Shown: piece after piece, positions 35,259-44,861 of the stretch
Numbering within the stretch: position 1 is the stretch's first letter
Layout: each line of letters begins with the position of its first letter
Source: Owenia fusiformis
Lineage: Eukaryota > Annelida > Polychaeta > Sabellida > Oweniidae
Length of the DNA: 64,000 nt
Reading direction: 5' to 3'
Assembly: GCA_903813345.2 (NCBI GenBank)
Contig: CAIIXF020000011.1
Span: forward strand, 5,854,571-5,918,570
Program-made: the position numbers and the translations under genes
The notes under the pieces: model-generated
What the model saw: only the letters and a program-made list of their open reading frames with translations
Told to the model about the DNA's origin: nothing
Database searches by the model: none

Positions 35259-36782
35259 ATTCACATACTTAACAAATAACTACATACCATTAATCATCAA
35301 TGAATATGTGGCACTAAACAATCAGCAAACCCCAATAGATCCTGCCTATCACCACTGCATCCCATCTATTTCCACTGCTTCTCACCCCCTGCTTCCTGCT
35401 GGTCCATGTGTGGTCCCCATCTTCGGTTAGTCCATGCCCACCTGTTACCCGCCTTCCAAAACCTAAATTTAACAGAAAATATGTTACTTAAGTTTAAAAA
35501 TGGAATGCATGCTTTTGATATCTATAGTACACAACCTTAAAATCTGTAGTAAATATGTGCAACTGATAAACAGGTGACTTGAACACAGAAGTATACTGAA
35601 CAATACAGGTTGACACAATGTTATTTTTCCTATGATGCATAGTCCTGGTTAATACAAAAACAATCAATCCTTATATTATTTCAGTATTTTAGAGTAAAAA
35701 CTGTATTCTGTCACATAGTATTCAGGGGTGATGCTAGAATTGCCAACAAACAGGTACAGGTATATCTTAGCAGGATTTTATTATTATGTTTTAAGAATAT
35801 AATCACCTCCAAGTCCAGTATGAATTACTGATCAGCTTCTCCAGCACAGCATAACAACAGGAAAGTCCATCCAACCTTAAACAAACAAAAAAGAATGATA
35901 ATAACATTGCAAAAACCAAACTAGATATTCTCCCTTTTTAAGCTCTGATTCAAATGAAGCCAGAAGGGCTCACATTGGATATTTTACCCAAAATGTTTAA
36001 GGACCTAGCAAGAAAAGAGTACAGTTAAAGAAAACAAAGAATGAAATCCTGTGCTAAGGGCTGATCAGACCCCTCCCTTCCAAGGCGATTGCTCTACCAC
36101 CAAGCTTTTCCCTATCAACATTACATATAACTGAAAACTAGACCCTAAACTAGACCATACTACTGTATATTTCATATTTATAATTTGAAAAACTGAAAGG
36201 TGTATACTGGTATATACATATAAATGTGTATTCTGATTTCATATTCTTCAGCAAGTTTTAACATCAAAATCATATAGGCTATTAAGAATCACATGTTCAT
36301 GTTTTAAGTGAGCTTGATAATCTAAGGTTGGATTATATGTAAAACTCAATTACAATTTTATATTTTCACCAGTTATTTTCACAAAGTCACCTTTTGTTTT
36401 TTCAAGTTTTCCATGTTAAATTTATGATTTCCATTAATTTAGCCTGTTGTTTTCATTTACAGCCTGCTGTGGGAAATTCTAGTGAAACCTCTGTGTATGA
36501 GTTGAAAACCAATATGTTTCTACAATGACTCTAGAATACCTTTGCTTGTTTCCAATTTTATCATTCTTGGATTCACCACTTAAAATGCATAGAAATAACA
36601 TACCTTGTATAGCACCTAGAGTGATAATACAGCATTGCCTTTTCTCAACATCCACTGGTCAAATGAATGATAATAGGATTGAGGCCCACCTGAAAAAAAA
36701 GAAAAATAGTAATAATTTGAAATAAGAAATTGATTACATGAACAAATATTTCCATAGCCTGGCATATAACATATGTGCGCCA

Positions 36783-37048
36783 TTCCCAGACATTTCGAGA
36801 AGGGGGCATCATCAAAGATTTTTTGGGCTCAAAAAAATTTTGGGCCCGAAGAAGGCCTTAAGGCCCAAAAAAGTGGGCCTTGAGGCCTTATTTTTGAATT
36901 CAAGACTAAATTCTGAAGAAAATGGCCCTCAAAATTTGGGCTTTAAGGTTTCAGGGGCCCAAAATTTTTTCCCGCACGAGCACAGAATTTTTTTTCTCTG
37001 ACTGGAAATTTGGCCCGCCCCCTTGATGTTTCCAAGATCCGCCCCTGA
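36783..37048. mobile_element. MITE of the GGCGGATCC family, copy 2
   Basis: Shares GGGCCCAAAATTTTTT, CGCACGAGC, CTGAC-GGAAATTTGG and the terminal AAGATCCGCCCCTG with the copy at 10681-11008. Same orientation; left end degraded. Confidence 0.7.
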
Positions 37049-37382
37049 TGTATGTGGATACAGAAGATAAGCCAGCCGAGCAACAACAAAAAATGGCCCT
37101 TTTGAGGACCAACTCATACTACCAAAAGAGCATTGTATTTATGAATTAGGCTAGGCCAATATATCTACATAGGCTTATGATTAAAATCAAATAAGCCTAC
37201 ATATGTGTTGGCTTAAGTGTGAATGTTTGACTGATGAGAGACAATTTAAAAAGTATGATAATTACCTTTGATGGTGATGAGTGATCGATAGCTGCATCTC
37301 GTATCACATAACTATATGGTAGTATATCTGAAGACCACACCTAAAAAACACATGAAACTTTCAATTTTGCACATGCTATTTA

Positions 37383-38146
37383 TTGCAAGACTTATGCCTG
37401 GCACAACCGTCACCATGTTATTAAGTGTTTTTAAGTTTCGCAAGGATCCTGCCATGACTGTGGTATTGTTATCATGAAAGCGCTGGTATAAACGTGACAA
37501 TGCTATATTATATTGCAATGCATATCATGACCGTGGTAATGTAAAAGCCTTATTTTTACAGTGACAATGTTCACATTCTTGAATGAAATTAGAATTTCAT
37601 TTTGTTGAAATGAATTATGAGTTAAAGTAGTAGTAGTTGTCTAGATTTACATATTTAAGGTAGATAAACGATGAAAATTTTCATTACAGTATTCTCATGC
37701 TACTAAATGTAATTTAATATAACCATTGTTACGGTCATACTGTGCTTTAACGTCATTACCACGGTCATGACAGGTTTTACAACCATTGCCTCAGTCATAC
37801 AAGGCTTTTACATTACCATGGTAATGACAGGCCTTGCAATATAATATATCAATGTCACGGTCATATCAGGCTTTAACGTTACCACGGTCACGACAGGCCT
37901 TGCAATATAATATAGCATTGTCGGTATACCTACCCCCATAAATGTGGGGTTATATTGAGTTTTTTTTAAATTTAAGACATTTGTTTCTCAAAATAATTAT
38001 TTTGACAAACAAATGTCCTAAATATAAAAAACATCAAAATAACCCCACATTTATGGGGGTGGTACTACAGTCCTGGTAGGATCCTTGCGAAACTTAATAA
38101 AAACACTATAACATGGTGACGGTTGTGCCAAGCATAAGTCTTGCAA
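37383..38146. repeat. Foldback unit with 80-bp arms
   Basis: Left arm 37383-37462 (GCAAGACTTATGCCTGGCAC, AACCGTCACCATG, TTTCGCAAGGATCCTGCCA) is inverted at 38063-38146. Between them lie tandem CATTACCACGGTCA / CAATATAATATA blocks (37500-37920). Confidence 0.8.
37931..38063. repeat. Near-perfect hairpin palindrome
   Basis: ACCCCCATAAATGTGGGGTT at the left faces AACCCCACATTTATGGGGGT at the right. Inner arms TAAGACATTTGTTT and AAACAAATGTCCTA flank a short AT core. It lies within the larger foldback unit. Confidence 0.85.
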
Positions 38147-38743
38147 CAGATAAGGTCTCAAATTTTGACGGTTGTGCCAGGCATAAGTCTTGCAACAGAT
38201 AGGGTCTCCAATTTTGTTGAAAATCGGATCAAGAACTTTGGCTTTTAGTACAAACTCCTTCAATTTATTCGATAAATTGGTAAACCGGAAGTCATATTAT
38301 CGGTTTTATTTCGTATATATCTCGAAAGATACCTGATGCCCCGTCAAAACTACTTGAAATTAACGAAAAACGATATGTTTTGAAACGAATTTCAACCATT
38401 TTGAACACCAAAGTTTAATGGCCCGCTGAAGATATGGTTTGCAGCGTACTCTGGTCTCATCGACTCAAAATTTATGTTCGTTGTTCGGACCCTCCAAAAA
38501 CATACTTCTTTTCAAAGCATCGCAACGTTCTATACACCAAATTGAAGAAGAATTTCTTACCTTTTAGAAAATTCAGGTCGCCATATTCATTCTACATGGA
38601 GGGGATCCCCTTTTGACTAGAAAGAGGTCGGGGTCGAGATCTCGAAAAGTATCGCGAAGGCGCGAGATGTGCCAAATTTTAAAGAGATTTGGAAAAGAAA
38701 TCTCTCTAAATAGGGCTTGGCGCAGATGACGGCCGATTGCCTG

Positions 38744-39000
38744 TTGAAATATCGAAACTGGCTCTCAGTATAATTCGTGCTGCCATCTTTTGAAGTTTCT
38801 CTAGTCTAGTCAGATAGATTTTATTAGAACATTCTCCCCAGACAATTGAGCAGTAATTAAATTCTGGTAATATGATTGTATTATAAATTGTGATGAGTGC
38901 TTCCTTTGAAACAAATGGTTTAAGCCTTCTTAAAATACCTATTTTACAAGAAATAGGTTTGCCTTGGTCGATTCTTAACACCAGTCTTAAGTTTAGCATA
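38744..39000 (-). pseudogene. Non-LTR retrotransposon reverse transcriptase, upstream half
   Basis: The minus-strand frame reads S-C-K-I-G-I-L-R-R-L-K-P-F-V, then A-L-I-T-I-Y-N-T-I-I-L-P-E-F-N-Y-C-S-I-V-W-G, then L-E-K-L-Q-K-M-A-A-R-I-I-L-R-A-S-F-D-I-S. This is the thumb region of jockey/CR1-like reverse transcriptases (GiLrrlrp...lyntlilP.fdYcsivWG...L.klQnrAaRiI). It is truncated at its 5' side near 39005, as expected for retrotransposon insertions, and continues in frame at 31140 once the nested element is removed. Confidence 0.85.
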
Positions 39001-39009
39001 CATACGGAG

Positions 39010-40520
39010 TATAACTATAACTGATTGCATGAAATTGATAATTTAAATGTTTGTGAAGATGTTGCTTTTTAACTTTAATTATATGTAATTGTCCTGTATA
39101 TGATTTTGTGAGGAAACCAAGTGTCTGGTTTGAAACACAATAAAATCTGGAATCTTGTTTTGCTAATGTTCAACATAAATAATTTATAAATTATCGGCCG
39201 AGGGCAGATTAGAGCGGATCAATCAATGATGTACAAAAAGTAACATGTAAAAGAAAAAACGCTATACTATTGTGATGACTATTGCTCTCGACAGAAAGCT
39301 TCAATTTTCATTGCATCATATTTATTTATTTACCTGTATTTAAACAGAGTGGTTTTAAACATATGCAGTTACTACTTAAATGATAATAACACTATTTGCT
39401 TAATTCTATGAAGAATGTTTTTATAGTTTTTAATATTCTATCGTCCAGCGTATTCTCTCCGAATTATTGATCTTGGCTATGAATTTTATGCACTAAACAT
39501 AAACATTACTCTCTATTGATTTATATGGTGACCTAATTACAAATATTTTCCTTATTATTTATACACAATCGGGTCCAGTAAGGGCCGTTAAGAAAGGGGA
39601 CCATAATCCCCAGGGGACCATAATTTCTTTTACACCGGTACTCGCTTTAATACAATACACCCATTCCTTATAACTGAAAACAGTTGTCGGGGTACAGAAA
39701 TCATTAAATTAGATTTTCCTTTAAAATGTGAGCATGGCTGACTTAACAACATTGTACTCACCTATTTTGACAATTCTGTAAACTTTTGTAACGTTAGGTA
39801 GCTACATTGACCAAAAAAATATAAATTTAAAAAACTCCTACTGCATTGTTGAAATCATTATCCCGGTACATTTCACTGATTCAATTTTCACTGATTGCAC
39901 TGGACGAAATTAGTTGAACTCTTCAATGGGAAGGTAGCATACTTCATTTTACCGCCATTATGAGGAAGCAGAGACATTTTATATGTCTCTGAGTCAACAT
40001 TAGCATGGCAGTTGTTGTCACCAATCAGTAACGGAGATGTTATCAAAATTGAGCAATATTGGCACAAAAACGTTTCTAGATTCATATAAAGAATGCATCA
40101 TCATACAACACTAACTGGTATATAAACAACATCTACTGACTTGGTCTGATAATTGATATAAAGATGTTAAGTGTTGTGTGTCAACCTTTCTTCTGTATGA
40201 TTCCATTGGATTACATTATGAAACGTGTACCATATAAAATGATACATGTTTCTAACGTTATGCTGAAAATAATATAATTGACATCACCCATCCTTTCGCA
40301 TTTTAACATTTTTTCAAGGATAGGGCACTTTAAACGTTTCTTAAAAATATTTTCAATTGTTCAGTAATTAAAATCTTTATATTGCAATATTGGGAAATCT
40401 CAATTTTAGGGAGATTTTGGACCACCCTATTATAGGTATATTGAAAATGGACAAGAATGGGTAAATCTTAAAACACAATCCGATTGGTATTTAGAATCGA
40501 CAATGGCAATCTACAAACGG
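39010..40520. other. Interior of the large TIR insertion, right side
   Basis: 1.5 kb of AT-rich sequence between the reverse transcriptase fragment and the right inverted repeat. Only short frames; nothing recognised. Confidence 0.6.
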
Positions 40521-41021
40521 ACACATCGATGGACAAATTGTTTTAGAATGCAACTCTACGTGTATAGTGATAGACTCGGCGGGGCGTAGTGGAAGATGAC
40601 GGGACGTATTGGTCAAATTTGAAGAGATGTGTGGATGATTTAGAAACTGCTGCGTTTGATGCCCAAAAATCAAGACGTAGCGATGGAAGGTTGTAATGGG
40701 AGTCCATTCTGAAATTATGGGAGAGAATGGGTAAAAGACTGGCGAGATAACATGACTTACAGTTGAAAGTTATGAAAATTTGCTTTATCTCACAGCTGGG
40801 GACCAAAACGCCGCTAAAACGAGGTACTTTGTACACGAAAACAATGTATCGACTGAAAGGTATTTCTGTGAAGCTTTGTACGGAACAAGTTTGAAGAAAA
40901 ACGGTGAAGTGTGAGACTCACAATCCTTGATTTTCAAACACTGGGGTAGGTTTTAAATTCAAATTAACGGTTTTTCGGGACGGAGTGGTTTCGATACGTC
41001 CCGAAGAGATACTACCGCGTG
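40521..41021 (-). repeat. Right terminal inverted repeat
   Basis: Inverted copy of 30028-30528; see that entry. Outermost bases CTACCGCGTG are followed by the ATTGT duplication. Confidence 0.92.
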
Positions 41022-41717
41022 ATTGTTAGGCCTATATTATTTTTGATATCTTGTGGAAAGTTCAATTTTTTGGTTTTATGTACTTGAAAGTTATTATGGA
41101 AAAATTCAATGGATACCTGCTGTCTGATCTGTAATTTCTTTATACCGTAATCACTGTATTAAGGGCCCACCCCTAATAAACGCCCACCTTGTTTCACAGA
41201 GTTCAAGAAATAACGAGGAATGACCAAGTATTAACGAATATATCAGAAAAAAAAATCAAATTTCCAAATATAGTGGGCGATAATAGAGTATTTACACTAA
41301 AATGCAGAAAACATGACGCATTTTGTAAAACGATGCATCCTCTCCATGAATATCTATCAGTGGGACGCTACCCTCGAGATATCTCCAGGGGTGCTCACTT
41401 CATTCATTTTGCAAATCAGAAGTTGGATTGCAGGGTGCCAACTGGAGGGGGGGCTTTGGTTTCAAGTAGGGGGCCCCTCCGGTAAAAGTGACATGGGGAG
41501 ATCACTGCATATATGAGTAGTATAATATGGTTTAGAATAATCTTCACTTCTAAGGTTCTGTCTGTATCTAGTCATTCAGATTCCACATATTACTTTCTTC
41601 CTACGGTTTAAATGAGATGATTGATTTTGGGTAATTTCATAATGATCTAGGATCAGTGTTGGTCATAGGTCTAGATCATTCCATTATATTGCAATTTGAT
41701 TATGTAACAACTAACAG

Positions 41718-41935
41718 CCCTGGATAGCAACTTAGCAAGTTGCTACTACAACTTGGTAGAGCATCAGACTTTAAACCTGAGGGTTCTGGGTTCAATTCCT
41801 GCACAAGGCACTGAATAACGCAGATGCGAGTAGGTATTTACCAGTTTCACCACCAGGTGGCTCGTTCGGGTCAGATAGCATGGCGGGTATAGTAGAAAGT
41901 TCCCTTTAAATTCCATTACATTTGTTTTACAAGCG
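41718..41935 (+). mobile_element. tRNA-Lys-derived SINE
   Basis: The head resembles a lysine tRNA: CCTGGATAGC, then TTGGTAGAGCATCAGAC (A box), TTT anticodon position, ACCTGAGGGTTC, then GGGTTCAATTCC (B box). The acceptor arm and D arm are disrupted by extra bases, so it is not a working tRNA. A conserved body follows with GAGTAGGTATTTACCAGTTT, CACCAGGTGGCTCG and ATAGTAGAAAGTTCC, also present inverted at 24425-24520. Transcription by RNA polymerase III is expected for such elements. Confidence 0.82.
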
Positions 41936-44301
41936 TTCAAACTAACTATAGATGAAGTTCTCTTTTAAGAGGTCAAGTGAAACAAATGTAAAGGCCAGCC
42001 CCAATGTAATACCTAGTGCACTTATATTTCATTAACTTAGTCCATTGGTGAATTGGTCATTCTGTGGTCATATACTACTACATCCATCATGGATAAATTG
42101 AATTAGGAACGGTAGTAGTAAATTGGAATCATGATTTAGGCGCAACTGGATAATGGAAATGTTTTGTTTTGGTCAGTAATTTGGGTTATCTGAGGTTAAG
42201 GTCTTTTTTCTTGTGTGTTAAGTCTTGCTCCAAGCCATTGTTTCTTCCCACTACATGTACCTAGCCTGAGGGAAGGGTGATAGGGGGTGGGGGTTGTAGA
42301 CGAAAGTTGATGCAAGATTACTAGTGTTGGAATTTCACATTTCATGCTTTTCATGCAAGATTTAACATGAAATGATGTGGAAAAGAGAGGAATCAGAAAG
42401 CAAGGAATAAAAGAAATGACATTTAAATATAAAAATGAAATTATATATGGTAGTTTTGCCTCAAGCCCTGGTTACTCTCTACCCTAAAGCTCCATACAAG
42501 ATGATGAAGTATGCAGGTGTCCAGAGAAATCAAGACAGCTTTTACAGCTTGAGAAATTGGATTTGGAATTATCAGAGTTTCTCTTTTCTAAAGCTTATAA
42601 GGCTTTTACTCCTCCATGCTTCTGAATGAATATTACATGTCTTGCAAGTTTTGCAAAGTGGCAATTAGCCTTATAACCTATTTTCTGAATTCGGGTGAAG
42701 TGTTTCCATATAGAAAAATCAGCGTTCTTTCAAGTCACATTTCCTAAAGTCATAATTGTGTCACTTAAATTTAGTCCAGGATCTTATGTCAGTGAAATAT
42801 CAGAACTGATTTGGAATAATATGTTATTTATGGACATATTATTCTCATCAGCCAATATCAAATTATCCCTCAGAATAAAATCGATATCCTATCCCTCACA
42901 TAATTTAAGAGGTATTTTTTATTTATTATTGAGATATATAAGTTGCCAGATATTTGTTTTTTTGCTATATTATATGACATGCTGAATTATAAAATTGTAT
43001 GTAAACATGATATTAAATATAAGTTCCTTTTAGAAATTACCGCAAAATGATACATGATCGTTGGGACCTTTTTCGACGAGAATGAGACCAATAATGTTGT
43101 TCTGACATATTTTTCGGTTCAGTTTGAAATAACAGCCACCACTTAATAGTAAATTATTTTAGTAATATCATGAAATTGAAAATCCGGGACATTATCCAAG
43201 TTATTAGTAAATAGCTCGATAATAGCCGGATTATTGACAGCTGATATTATTTAGATGACTTTCAAATCCCTGATGGTTTTTATTTTTTTTATTTTATGAA
43301 ATAATTTAATTTGTTACTCTCTGATATCTGGCCTACTCTGTTCTGCTTTTTGTGAAAGAACTATATATTACTATATTTTGTATTTTGATAACATTTATAT
43401 GAAAATACAGTTCTGAAACTGACAAAACATGTAAATGTATACTGCCAAATGACAATTATTACTCACTAATTGAATAAAACTTGTGTATAGTTTAGAGAGG
43501 TTTTGAGGTGTTTATTGAAGATCTAGTTTTCACTGTAGGTAGTATGTATAGGTGTTCATTCAACTTTAGAAAATATTATCAATGGGAGTAAATGTTTTGC
43601 CAAAAACAAACCATACATGTTTGGTTTACAATACCTCAGTTTTAGACAAGTGACATTATATGCCCTTTCCAAGAGTTTTTGCTTCTTTAAAAGACTGAGC
43701 TTCATATGTTCTCTTGATATATTCCCTTTATATTTGATTTATTCCTCCAAGAGCCTTGACACTGAAGATAGATTTCATATTTTAATTGTCATGATTTGTT
43801 CTCACAATAGGTTGCTTTACTATATATGGATTTTTGGGCTCTGTTTTTCATTCTGATTTCACAAATTTTCAAATAATGGATTTTAGAATAGATTATATTA
43901 GGCGGTGAAAGGATATATTCAATAGCAAAAAGTGACAAAAAATATTTTTAGTTTAGTTTGAAGTCATGATATTTTACAAAATGGAACTTTCAAAAAGTGT
44001 GATTTGGTGACACAAAAGCCCATCATTGGGTCAAATAGCAAAAGTTTTTCACACAGATGGTTTGATTATAGGCTGTCATCTGGCAACTTACTTTAGAAAT
44101 ATTTTTGAGAATCATGCCAAAATTTGCGGAAGTTGATGATTAATTATTCAACAATATTGAATCAATATAGTATTTGTTTGTGAAATATTGCAGTTACTTA
44201 CCGGTATAAAAATACAAATTATAAAACAAAGCTAATTATCACTTTAACCCTGACCCTGGTGGTTGTCCAATATCTATACTGTGGGATTTGCAACAACCCT
44301 A

Positions 44302-44692
44302 GAGTCCATTTCACTGCTTCATTTCGTCAGTAGAACGGCAAAAATAAGAAATTGGGAGACCATTGTGCAATAATATATGGAAAAGTACATTCATAATGTA
44401 CATGAATGACATTTGTATATTTCAGATTTTTTAGTTTTTTGTGCAATAAGCCTGTGCCGTCTTGTAATTTGAAGAATTTCAGCCATGTTAATCTTATTGA
44501 AAATAACATGGCAGAGAAACATCCAAATATAAGAGGCCACACACTTTATAAGCCAAACTAGAAGCAATGCAAGATATACAAATGTCATTCATGTACATTA
44601 TGAATATACTTTTCCATATATTATTGCACAATGGTCTCCCAATTTCTTATTTTTGCCGTTCTACTGACGAAATGAAGCAGTGAAATGGACTC
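44302..44692. mobile_element. TA-flanked foldback element with about 118-bp TIRs
   Basis: Left arm (GAGTCCATTTCACTGCTTC to GACATTTGTATAT) and right arm are inverted copies over about 118 bp with one mismatch visible, leaving a 150-bp centre. TA directly flanks both ends. The high arm identity implies recent insertion or gene conversion. No coding capacity. Confidence 0.88.
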
Positions 44693-44693
44693 T

Positions 44694-44861
44694 AGGCCTG
44701 TAGCCTGGACCCTTCCCCTGGCCAAAAAATTCTTTCAAAATCATGCAGTTTTTCATAATTTTGAGCACTTAAGTGATTTTGGGCCAAATTTTTTAAATGT
44801 GAACCTCCCCTAGGATCTTTTGAAAAGTGAACCCTCTTGGGAAAAGCTGGCTACAGGCCTG
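44694..44861. repeat. GTAGCCAG-family short repeat, copy 6
   Basis: Starts AGGCCTGTAGCCTGG and ends CTGGCTACAGGCCTG, core AAATCATGCAGTTTTTCA. It abuts the foldback element at 44302-44692. Confidence 0.7.

Larger units (their letters stand above)
34250..37340 (-). ncRNA. Candidate spliced minus-strand transcript inside the nested element
   Basis: Five segments carry matching splice signals on the minus strand: 37340-37266, 36689-36604, 35875-35807, 35462-35386 and 34499 downwards, with AATAAA (minus) at 34258-34253. Each internal segment is 69-86 bp, preceded by AG after a T-rich or A/T-rich tract and followed by GT-A or GTGA. Joined, they hold an 86-codon frame from an ATG in the second segment to TAA at 34419-34417 (M-L-Y-Y-H-S-R...Q-H-W-T-V). 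The first segment is open as V-W-S-S-D-I-L-P-Y-S-Y-V-I-R-D-A-A-I-D. I recognise no protein family. It may be a non-coding RNA, a small gene or a chance arrangement. Confidence 0.3.
31141..38743. mobile_element. Nested 7.6-kb insertion with CAGGCA termini and TTGA duplication
   Basis: Starts CAGGCAGTGAGCC and ends with the complement of CAGGCAATCGGCC. TTGA is present on both sides (31137-31140, 38744-38747). Removing the insert and one TTGA joins the two reverse-transcriptase fragments in frame as R-A-S-F-D-I-S-S-V-T-L-F-Q-S-L-N-W, with no loss or gain of residues compared with the family. That fixes both boundaries. The superfamily is not recognised; 4-bp duplications occur in several groups. 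It contains candidate minus-strand exons and several smaller repeats. Confidence 0.85.
30028..41021. mobile_element. Large TIR insertion, 10,994 bp, 5-bp target duplication
   Basis: Starts CACGCGGTAGTATCTCTTC and ends with the exact complement GAAGAGATACTACCGCGTG. Terminal inverted repeats are about 501 bp each. ATTGT lies directly outside both ends (30023-30027, 41022-41026). The left flank contains a tandem copy of the target region (near 29945-30000: TAGTTGCATTCTATTGTTAT, then TTTTTGATAT, GAAAGTTCAATT) that shows the uninterrupted site, and the right flank continues as TTTTTGATAT, GAAAGTTCAATT. The insertion is therefore real and bounded. I recognise no transposase inside. A 5-bp duplication with CAC...GTG ends recalls Transib-type elements, but the terminal sequence is not their consensus, so the class is open. 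Confidence 0.88.

Noticed and set aside
36604-36689. Alternative frame G-P-Q-S-Y-Y-H-S-F-D-Q-W-M-L-R-K in the second candidate exon as a protein terminus
   Set aside because: Its phase does not fit the upstream candidate exon, and no family was recognised.
41740-41815. Functional tRNA-Lys gene
   Set aside because: The D arm and acceptor stem are disrupted and a SINE body follows with a second copy elsewhere.
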